64,000 nucleotides of DNA from Budorcas taxicolor (taxonomy: Eukaryota > Chordata > Mammalia > Artiodactyla > Bovidae): contig NC_068926.1 of NCBI RefSeq assembly GCF_023091745.1, forward strand, positions 69,252,001 through 69,316,000. The letters are read 5' to 3'. A model generated the notes under the pieces. That model was not told the DNA's origin, did not search any database, and saw only the letters and a list, made by a program, of their open reading frames with translations. Position 1 is the stretch's first letter. Each line of letters opens with the position of its first letter. The position numbers and the translations under genes are program-made. Below, in pieces: positions 56,805 through 64,000 of the stretch.

Positions 56805-59800
56805 CTGCGGGCCAGCGGGCACAGGGAGGCGTCAGGGCTGCCCTGCCCCCTCCCCCTCCCCCCAGGGCCCCCTCCCCAGCCAGGGGGCTCACCAAGGCAT
56901 GGTCGAAGTTGAAGGTGCTGATGTAGTAGGCGGAGATGTCGGCCGCAGCCAGGGGGCCCGCAATCTGGGCCACGATCCCACACTCGTCTGAGGGTCGAGG
57001 AGGGGCCGTGTGGGTCACCCCAGTCCACCCCCACCCCCCCCCAGGCCCCAGCCCTTCCACAACCCGTGACACAAGGCGCAGCCCCTCACCGAAGCCCAGG
57101 GGCTGTCCGCCGATGCGCACCATCCTCCACAGCTCGCCCGAGGAGCTGGTCAGCAGCAGGTCACTGGGGAACCTGAGGCAGCAGGAGGGCGGTGGGTGGG
57201 GGTACCACGGTCTACCCTTGCCCCCACTGTGAGCCCGGGAGGTCAGCCTGCTGACCTCAGTGTCGGATGCTCTAGCTGCCCCCTCCCTGGGGCTGGCCGA
57301 GGGCCTGTGCGCCACCTGGGGTCAGGGGTCACTTACTTTTTCTGCGTCTCAGCATCCATGACAATGGAGATGTAGCCCTCGATGAGGGAGAAGGCAAAGA
57401 AGGTGATGGAGCTGGATCCCGGACTGCCAGAGGCTGCCTCCCTAGGGGGACTGGGGAGGATGGGAGGCTCAGGTGCTCTGCCCACTCCCAGTTGGGCTTC
57501 ACGCCTGCGAAGGGGCTGGCACAAGGGGCCCTGGGCAGACCCTCCTGGCCCCCTGCCCTCCCCCCTCGTCTCAGGGCCCTGACCTGCTGGTATGGCTGGG
57601 GACGGGAGAGGACGATGAACCCTGAACGTGACAAAGAGGATTTTACCCCAAGTCCAGAGGGCCTGACCAGGGCACAGCTCACGTGGCTCTGCCCACACCA
57701 GGGTGGGAAGGGGGCCCCAGCTGTGGCTTTGGGGCCTTGCCTGGACCTCAGTGCAGGGCACAGGGGTGTCACAGGCAGCCAGGAACCCCAGCCATGGAAC
57801 AGGACACAGAACTGCAGAACCCAGGGGCGGGCGGAAGGTGATGGGAAGGAGCCTGGGAACAAGGTGTGTGGACCGATGCCGACGAGGGCCCACCTATGCG
57901 AATAGAAGAGGACGTCGATGAGGGTGGTGGCGATGGCTGGCAGAGTCTCGGGGTCCAGCGTGAGGACGCAGAATCGGTTTTGTGGGCTCTGGATGGGGTG
58001 CACGGTCGGGCTGGGCCCTGCTGGGGAGGGACCAGATGGTGGCCGAGGTGAAAGGCCGACTGTGGGCAGAGGCGCCCCCTGGTGGCCAGCCAGAGAGAGC
58101 CGGCCTGGGCTGGGAGTAGGGTCAGGCAGCACCTGCAGGAAGCTGCCTGGGTTCTCCCGGCCCCCTCTTGTGAGGAGGGGCATCCGTGTCAGCTGGTCTT
58201 CCCAAACCCACAGCCCCAACTGCACAAGGCAAGGGCCCCGGGTGGGAAGAGGAGCCCCCGCCGAGGCCTGGGTGTCAGAGAGCGGCCCTCACCATGCTGG
58301 GCACGGGGAAAGCCGTTGCTGGAATCGTCCCTGGCAACAGGCACAGGCTCCCCGCCCACCTCTCGGTAAATGTCGAACTCCCGGGCCAGCGTGTGGATCA
58401 CCACGGACAGGTCTTGCTCCCGCACCTGGGCCAGGAGAGGCACAACGCATGGGTCCCCAAGCACCCATGGGGCCCGCCCTGCCCCGCACCCCTCCTCCCC
58501 CCGGCCCCAACCCAGCACCTGCGGGAGACTCACCAGGATGAAGTCTGTCTGGTAGGTGGACAGCATCAGCACGGACACGTGGTGTTCGGCCAGTGGTGCA
58601 ATCACTGACCGGGCGATCTTGGTGACCCCGGCGGCCTGCACGGCCGCACCGCTGGGAGACGACACGTTCAGCACCAGCCACGTGGCCTCGGCCACTTGCA
58701 GGAACTCGGACGGGGGCAGCTCTGTGGGGCAAGGGGCACAGGCCCGGTCAGAGCCTACAGGGCAGACCCTGCCCTGCTTCCCTGTCTGAGCCTTACGGGC
58801 AGCTCTACCAAGGTCGGGTCAGGTCTGGAGACTGGAGCTGTCTTCCTCCCCCAAGTTCTCCTCCTGAGACCTGCATGTCTGCAAGGACTGAGAGGTGCTT
58901 CTGGTGTTGGCCTGTCAGGGATTGAAACTTCCCAGTTAGGATCGGAGCTCCGAACTCAGACAGAGCTGGGTTCCAATCCCAGCCTCACCATCTACTTTCT
59001 GTTGACCTGTGCCAAATGATTTAACTTCTCTGAGCCTCAGTTTCCTCTTCTGTAAAATGGGATGACGGTATGGACCTCAAGACAAGTGTTCCGTGGGCGA
59101 ACAGAAGCCTTATACCACGTGGCACCACCAGGGGGAGCCAGCAGACCAAGTTGGCTAGGGGATGCCCTTTACTCCGAGCAAATCCGAACTTTCCTGCTGC
59201 ACAAATAGGGAAACTAAGGCCTGAAATGGCAACCCACTCCAGTATTCTTGCCTGGAGAATCCTATGGACGGAGAAGCTTGGTGGGCTACAGTCCATGGGA
59301 TCGCAGAGTCGGACACGACTGAGCGACTCACTCACTCACTCAAAGGCCTGAACCAGCGCGATGCCTGCCGATGAAGCCCCAGTGATCTGGCCTGAGACTC
59401 CAGGCCTGTCAGCATGGGCCAGGCTGGCAGGAGTAGGGAGACAGGTGTCAGCTTCAGGGATCAGGGACGGACCAGGCTGGCGTCCAGTCCGGAGCAAGGG
59501 CCACGGCCAGGGTGGCTGCTAATTGCCCAAGCGCAGCTAGGAGGCCCGCCAGGACCCTGCCCTGGGCTGGCTGCCTGCTCTTCCTGCATTCCTTCCCCAA
59601 CCCTCTCAGACTCCTGGAGCCGCCAGACCAGTTGGGGAGGGGGTGACACATACAAGAGCAGAGAGGAGTCAGTGGGGGGAATAACGGCGGGGATGGGGTG
59701 GGCTGGTGAAACAGCCACAGGAACCCAATTCTTGCCCCAGAACTGTAACTGAGGCCCTGCTGGCCGGCCAGGGGCTGCTAACCGCCCTTCACACACAGCC

Positions 59801-60810
59801 CCGTTTATAAAGCCCTCGAGGGATCCTATTAGATCAGAGCCGTAACTATTCCATTTTACCTAAGAGGAAACAGCTCAGAGAGGGGAAGTGACTTGCTTAA
59901 GGGCACACAGCCAGTGAGAAGTGGGAATGGATTAGAAGCCAGATCCATCCGCCTCCGGCCCCCTAGCTCTTGCGACCATGGATCCTAGCTTTCGGTGAGA
60001 ACCTCGCAAAGGGACGAGCGCAGTCTCCTCCCTTAGGCCTCCTCCCCAGCCCAGCCCCCACCTTTGAAGCCCTCCTCGTCCACCATGAGCGTGTAATCCT
60101 CGGGGGTCTCCGTCAGGCTGAAGAACTTGCACCTGGTTGGGGGCGGGGGGCATCCTCAGCCTGGGTGGGGCGGAGGGGGCGGGTAGACCCCGGCCGGGCG
60201 CCTCCCTGCCCCCTCAAGCCTGTTTTCTCCCCAGGACAGTGGGGTGTGTGCCCCGTTTCCAGAACTGTGAACTGCTTTCCGCCTCCCCGACCTCCACGCC
60301 GGGACACGAGGAGAGGCTCACCCGCGGCTACAAACCCAGGCCGTCGAACCTTGAGCCCTCTAGACCAGCCCCTCTGACCCGACGGGAGGCAAGTGGAAAA
60401 AGTTCCACGCAGCCGCCAGGAAAGAATGACCCCACCTGACACCACTAGGGTTAAGCATTGACCACCCCAGGCTGTTTGCGCCTTAACCGGCCCTGGGAGG
60501 GGGCCTCACGGGGCCGGATAGGCGGCGGTCCCGGGGAGGTTAGGCCCAGGCCGGATGGCGGCCGGGGCGGGGGAGGGAGGAGGGCAGGGAGGGCTCTCCC
60601 CGCCGGCTCCCGCTGGCCCCGACGGCCCTAATCTCCCGACCGCGTCCCAGAGCGAGTGCAGCCCACCCCCGTCTGTGCCGCGAACCCGGACGCGCACCGG
60701 CTTCGGCGGGGCAGGAAGAGCAGCTTGATGAGCGGGTGGGTGTAGAGCCAGAGGCCGGGGCGGGCGAGGCTCAGCACCCGAACCCGGTGCTCTAGGATGT
60801 GCAGCTCCAT
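56736..60810 (-). CDS. CASTOR1: CASTOR1 cytosolic arginine sensor (spliced, 9 exons)
   Basis: Arginine sensor for mTORC1: without arginine the homodimer binds and inhibits GATOR2, and arginine releases it. Nine exons with GT-AG ends join in phase to 990 nt, i.e. 329 aa plus TGA, identical in length to human. The arginine-pocket residues S111 and D304 are present, as are the GATOR2-contact residues Y118, Q119 and D121. The AKT1 phospho-site S14 and ubiquitin-acceptor lysines K61 and K96 are kept, but the third reported lysine, 213, is Arg here. The protein is built of ACT-type domains and lacks a signal peptide or membrane segment. The start ATG has G at -3 and G at +4 and lies in a CpG island. 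Former name GATSL3. Confidence 0.97.
56893..56987 (-). CDS. CASTOR1: CASTOR1 exon 8
   Basis: 95 bp, residues 276-307. Carries D304 of the arginine pocket. Donor GTGAGC. Confidence 0.95.
57090..57172 (-). CDS. CASTOR1: CASTOR1 exon 7
   Basis: 83 bp, residues 248-275 plus one base. Acceptor CTGCCTCAG, donor GTGAGG. Confidence 0.95.
57337..57450 (-). CDS. CASTOR1: CASTOR1 exon 6
   Basis: 114 bp, residues 210-247 plus two bases. Begins with the least conserved loop (SPPREAASG), where human has Lys213 and this sequence has Arg. Donor GTAAGT. Confidence 0.94.
57894..58017 (-). CDS. CASTOR1: CASTOR1 exon 5
   Basis: 124 bp, residues 169-209 plus two bases. Of two nearby acceptors, CCCAGCAG keeps the phase. 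Donor GTGGGC. Confidence 0.94.
58071..58089 (-). promoter_or_regulatory. CTCF-like motif in CASTOR1 intron 4
   Basis: Minus strand CTGGCCACCAGGGGGCGCC, an almost ideal 19-mer. Points left, towards OSM. Confidence 0.65.
58293..58425 (-). CDS. CASTOR1: CASTOR1 exon 4
   Basis: 133 bp, residues 125-168 plus one base. Acceptor TGGCCCAG, donor GTGAGG. Confidence 0.95.
58534..58721 (-). CDS. CASTOR1: CASTOR1 exon 3
   Basis: 188 bp, residues 62-124. Encodes the first ACT core with S111 and the Y118/Q119/D121 GATOR2 contact. The acceptor is CCCACAG; the first of two AG choices keeps the frame. Confidence 0.95.
58940..59072 (+). repeat. MIR SINE in CASTOR1 intron 2
   Basis: AGCTGGGTTCCAATCCCAGC body and GAGCCTCAGTTTCCTCTTCT end; the best-preserved MIR in the window. 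Confidence 0.85.
59125..59139 (+). promoter_or_regulatory. CTCF-like motif in CASTOR1 intron 2
   Basis: CCACCAGGGGGAGCC on plus; one departure from the core. Points right. Confidence 0.5.
59224..59342 (+). mobile_element. Bov-tA SINE, 5'-truncated
   Basis: Body only (GGCAACCCACTCCAGTATTC to CGACTGAGCGACTCACTCAC). Confidence 0.88.
60062..60132 (-). CDS. CASTOR1: CASTOR1 exon 2
   Basis: 71 bp, residues 38-61 plus one base. Acceptor CCAACCAG, donor GTGGGG. Includes K61. Confidence 0.95.
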
Positions 60811-61350
60811 CGCGGCCCGCGCGGACCCGACCCCGCAGCCCGCAGGACCCAGGCGGCGCCGGGGGCGGGTCGCTGGGGCGGTGCCGGGGGGTCTTAAAGG
60901 GGCCGCTGCGCGGCCGAGCGCACACCGCCAGCGACTCCAGCTCCCCGAAGGCCACGCCGTGCGGGCCTGGCGGCCAATCCAGGGTGGCCACGCCTCCTTC
61001 TAGCGCCGGAGCCTCACTCTGCCCCGTCCGGCCCGCCCTGCCCGCCCCTGCTGGCTCCGCCCCCACCGGTTTGGGCTCGGGAATCACCCGCTGACACCAC
61101 CCGCGTCGAGCCCTGCGCGGGGGCGGGGGGGGCCCTGCCGTGCCTCGCCCCCTTTCAGGGCTCCGCGCTTTCCGTAGGACGCCCGCTGCGCTGGGGTCCC
61201 GAGCGGGCGGAGACTGGGAGTCGTATCTGTCCTTGCTGAGCCTTGGAGGCGCGCCTGGGCCAGAACGCAGCCCCCAAACTCCTGGAACGTGCGAGGGGCG
61301 GGGTCCGCTGCCGCAGGGTTCTTGGCCGAGAGCGTCCTGGTGCCTTGCCC
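60480..61350. promoter_or_regulatory. CpG island promoter of CASTOR1
   Basis: CpG-dense, GC-box-rich sequence around exon 1, with several GGGCGG/CCGCCC boxes. On the minus strand a TTTAAG box at about 60,892-60,897 lies about 80 nt above the ATG. A diffuse housekeeping-type start is expected near 60,830-60,870. The island extends well upstream, and I see no divergent gene on the plus strand. Confidence 0.75.
60698..60810 (-). CDS. CASTOR1: CASTOR1 exon 1
   Basis: 113 bp, residues 1-37 plus two bases; donor GTGCGC. Includes S14. Confidence 0.95.
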
Positions 61351-63189
61351 CTCCTTCCTCTTGTGGCTCAGAGCTGGCAGGGCCACCAGAGCTGGCAGGG
61401 GTGGCGGGGACAAAAGTCCCCCAGCGAGGGCTGCCCGGGACTAGTATTGACACATACCCTCCCTGCTCCGTGAGCCCCATGAGTGGACTGATAAGGTGAA
61501 GCTTGACCTGGACTCAGTGGCCTCGACATCTTCTCTCACCCAGCTTCCAGAGCAGAAGGGAGGGCCCCAGCCATTCTCTGAGCAGCATGTGGTGGGGAGG
61601 GGGCTGAAGGCCACCAGGCTGAACACGTTTGGGCCAGAAATGCCCAAAGCCCAACCTTTGGGGGAACAGGGCCATGCATCTGGGGCTCACTGGGTCCTCA
61701 GGTTCTCTGCCGAGACAAGGCTGCAGTCGTGAGCAGGACTGACGTGGCCTGGGCACACCTAAACTTGCCTCATGCCCAAGGAGGCCCCCAGCACTGGCAG
61801 TCGCCCCAGATCTGAGGCTGGTGAGTGCCAACCTGGGCTCGTTTCCACATCAGGGCTGGGCTCCACTCAGGCGTCCTCAGGCCTGCGAAGACCCCGGCGC
61901 GCACAGGCACGAGCACACGGAGGCTGGCCCTGCAGCAGGACAGAACGTGCTCCAGGGGCCCTTGCCTGGTCCAAGCATCCTCAAGTCCCACTGCCAAGGC
62001 TCTGAATCAAACAGGTTAGAGCAGGACTCGGGTCTGATGGACCCAACAGGTCCGAGCAGGCCTTCTGCCCGCTCGGCAGCCTTTACAGTAGGCAGATGGA
62101 GGAGGGGGCGGCACCTGCCCTCCCAGACTCTGGCTCAGTGGGTCCCCATGGAACACCGCAGCCACCGCATCCTGGCCAGTCCCTTGGAAGGCCGGGGGAG
62201 GGGAGTGTCCTCTGAGGCCGAGCCCTCATCTCAGGGGCAAGTGGCACAGGAAGCTACAGGGAGAGCAGCAGGAGGTGAGAAGTAGGCGGTTTGCCCTGAA
62301 AAGTTCCTGTGACCCTTGACCTCCTCAGCCTCAGTATCCCTGGTTCTACCAGAACAGGGCGTCCCAGGCCAAGGCCGCAGCCCTGTGATGCCTAAACGCT
62401 CCCAGGGAAGCTCTGCTCCTCCCTCCCTCTCCCCCCACACCCCCAACCCAGCCCGGCCCCAACCTGGTGGCCTGCCAGGAACAGCCACTATTGTTTGACT
62501 GGAAAAGCTGCTTCCTCAGCAGAAGGGGGGCCTCTCTCAGGGACACCCTGTTCTCACCCTTGCTGGTCACCACACTGCCTGCCTGGGTCCTCAGTGCGGA
62601 GTCAGGTCACCCTAGTTGGGAGTGGTAGCGAGGGGCTCTGGCTCCCAATCTGCATCAATTTCACCTCTCCCACTCAGTTCCTCTGCTTCCTCCTCTGTAA
62701 AACGGGGATAGGGATGAAGCCCACCCAGTCGTCAGTCAGCCAGCCCAGCCTGGCATGTGCTCACCTCGGTAAGCAGCCAGCGGGCGCCTCGTATCACACA
62801 TTCAGACTTCGCCCTGCACCCCTCTAACTTGGATGGAGGCCTAGGCTAAGCATGGGAGGGCAGTTCTTCACAACCACCCGCCCTTGGCACCAGCACCCGG
62901 CCCAGAACAAGTCCCTTACTGGGGTCCAAAGTGGCATCCAGGCCAACCCCTGGAGGAGCACTCCGGAAGGACTTATGGAGCCCCTCCCCTCTGTGAAGGG
63001 CAGGGATCAAGGCCTGGGGAGCAGGCCCTGCTCTGCCTTAGCCCTGGTGACCCTCACCCTTGGCAGGCGGTGGCCATGGGCCAGGGGGGATGAAGTAGGG
63101 GAAACGGGCCGGGATGAGGGCCTCTGTAGGGTGTGGAGAGATGCTGAGCCCTAGGGGTGGCACCCCCTTCCCAGTCCCAAGCTACGCAC
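60871..63189. other. CASTOR1-TBC1D10A intergenic
   Basis: The first 480 bp belong to the CASTOR1 CpG island. 61,350-63,189 is unique sequence with no recognised gene, RNA or transposon. Confidence 0.55.
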
Positions 63190-63554
63190 CAGCTCTCTAC
63201 ACAAGCCTGTTTATTTCTGTACAAAACCATGTTTCTATTTTACACAAAGAACCCCCCCACCCCTGCCCACCACATCCGTGCCCCAGCCCTGGGGAGCATC
63301 CCCCCAGGAGGGGCTGGGTGAGGCCCCACCCATAGGCCCGCACTTCCACCTGCCCTAGCTGGGCCGGCCCGAGCTCCACTCTGGAGAAAATAAATAAGGA
63401 GACTCAGGCAGAATCTGTGCTGGGCCAGCCAGACCCTCTGCCACGCGGGGCCAGGCAGCGGGCCCTCAGAGGGTGGGCGGGCTCTGGAGTGTCAGTCAGT
63501 CGGTGAACCATGTGGTGTGTGGAGACCCCAGCCCAGGGGCCTGAGCTGCCAGGG
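63190..63554 (-). other. TBC1D10A: TBC1D10A 3' untranslated region
   Basis: Short 3'UTR of about 365 bp, GC-rich, without transposons. The 3' end is set by the AATAAA at 63,210. Confidence 0.65.
63210..63215 (-). terminator. TBC1D10A: TBC1D10A polyadenylation signal AATAAA
   Basis: AATAAA in mRNA sense (TTTATT on plus). It lies 340 bp below the stop, so cleavage is expected near 63,190. Confidence 0.65.
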
Positions 63555-64000
63555 TTACAAGTAGGTGTCCTCACTCTCCTGGGACGTCAGGCTCTCCCGG
63601 GAGCGGTGGTGGGCTGAGTCCTGGGGGGCCGGGTCCTGCGCGGGCGCATCCTGTGGGGGAGATGCGTCTCCCGCAGCGGCCGCCGCCTTGGCCTGACCCG
63701 GGGTGGGGGGCCGGCCCTGCTGCCCACTCTCTCTCGCCGGCTCCCGCGGCTCCTTCTGGACCTGCTTGGATGCCTTGGACTTGCCTTTGGAGCCAGAAAG
63801 GGGGGCGTCCGGGGGCAGGCGGATGGACGGTGAGGGCTGCAGGCTGGGTCGTGGGCCCGGCTCTGCCTCCAGGATGGCCTTGGCGCCGTGCAGCCTGGGC
63901 GGGGACGGGCACTGCAGCTCCCCCCGTGTCTCCTGCCAGCGGCGCAGCTGGATGAGGTGCTCACGTTCAATCTGGCGCTCCGTCACTGGCAGCTCCACCA
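63555..64000 (-). CDS. TBC1D10A: TBC1D10A (EPI64) C-terminal exon, partial
   Basis: Last coding exon of a Rab GTPase-activating protein that acts in microvilli and membrane traffic. The open frame enters from beyond 64,000 and gives 147 residues before TAA at 63,555-63,557. The visible part is the C-terminal tail after the TBC domain: a charged helix-like start (residues ERQIEREHLIQLRRW), then a low-complexity Pro/Ala/Lys/Gln region. It ends in DTYL, the class-I PDZ ligand by which EPI64 binds EBP50/NHERF1. The first visible in-frame triplet is GTG (Val) and is not a start; upstream exons including the catalytic domain lie outside the window. Strand and order match LIF-OSM-CASTOR1-TBC1D10A synteny. 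Confidence 0.93.
   Translation of the reverse strand, partial: VELPVTERQIEREHLIQLRRWQETRGELQCPSPPRLHGAKAILEAEPGPRPSLQPSPSIRLPPDAPLSGSKGKSKASKQVQKEPREPARESGQQGRPPTPGQAKAAAAAGDASPPQDAPAQDPAPQDSAHHRSRESLTSQESEDTYL

Larger units (their letters stand above)
58722..60061 (-). other. CASTOR1: CASTOR1 intron 2 with MIR and SINE insertions
   Basis: The largest CASTOR1 intron (1,340 bp). It holds a MIR (58,940-59,072), a CTCF-like motif (59,125-59,139), a partial Bov-tA (59,224-59,342) and a reverse MIR core (59,850-59,935). Confidence 0.85.

Noticed and set aside
60871..61500. Divergent plus-strand gene from the CASTOR1 CpG island
   Set aside because: No convincing exon, splice donor or protein match was found on the plus strand.
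63996..63998. Possible start codon for the last TBC1D10A open frame
   Set aside because: The triplet is GTG and the frame continues past the window edge; it is an internal Val codon.
1..64000. An undescribed biological system spanning the window
   Set aside because: All coding content belongs to four well-known mammalian genes; what remains is regulatory motifs and repeats.

Overview
This is mammalian nuclear DNA from a ruminant, very probably a bovid. The evidence is the density of Bov-tA and CHR-type tRNA-derived SINEs, seen on both strands with target-site duplications, together with intron-split cytokine genes. From memory of gene order, LIF - OSM - CASTOR1 - TBC1D10A is the block at human 22q12.2. 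All four recognisable genes lie on the minus strand. I see no prokaryotic, plasmid or CRISPR-type system. The window reads as an ordinary vertebrate locus, and its most interesting content is regulatory and repeat structure.

Layout. 1-16,180 is intergenic and holds L1 fragments, two MER5A copies, several SINEs, an unusual inverted repeat (1,351-1,424 with 3,275-3,349) and a CA-rich minisatellite. 16,180-22,410 is LIF: a 3.1 kb 3'UTR with AU-rich elements, three coding exons (19+179+411 bp, 202 aa), a CpG island and a TATA promoter. 22,600-37,790 is the LIF-OSM intergenic region, with few repeats apart from some SINEs, a 64-bp AG microsatellite and a three-unit SINE array. 37,790-41,760 is OSM (34+134+555 bp coding, 240 aa), with a TATA-like box and a STAT-type site upstream. 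41,860-56,300 is repeat-rich and holds nested L1/SINE insertions, a class-I-like solo LTR, and a TATA/CRE promoter-like element near 44.9 kb. 56,300-60,870 is CASTOR1 (nine coding exons, 329 aa) with a CpG-island promoter. 63,190-64,000 is the 3' end of TBC1D10A, which runs off the window.

Function. LIF and OSM are neighbouring IL-6/gp130-family four-helix cytokines, a tandem-duplication pair. Both keep the FxxK motif that contacts LIFR, and both mRNAs end in AU-rich sequence typical of transient cytokine messages. CASTOR1 is the cytosolic arginine sensor that relieves GATOR2 inhibition and so links arginine to mTORC1. TBC1D10A (EPI64) is a Rab-GAP whose C-terminal DTYL binds PDZ domains. CTCF-like motifs at 22,052 (-), 32,104 (+), 38,007 (+), 58,071 (-) and 59,125 (+) are oriented so that OSM could sit in its own loop, separate from LIF. 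That is inference from motif orientation only.

All exon limits were set by reading GT/AG junctions and checking that phases join. Repeat edges are approximate unless target-site duplications are given.
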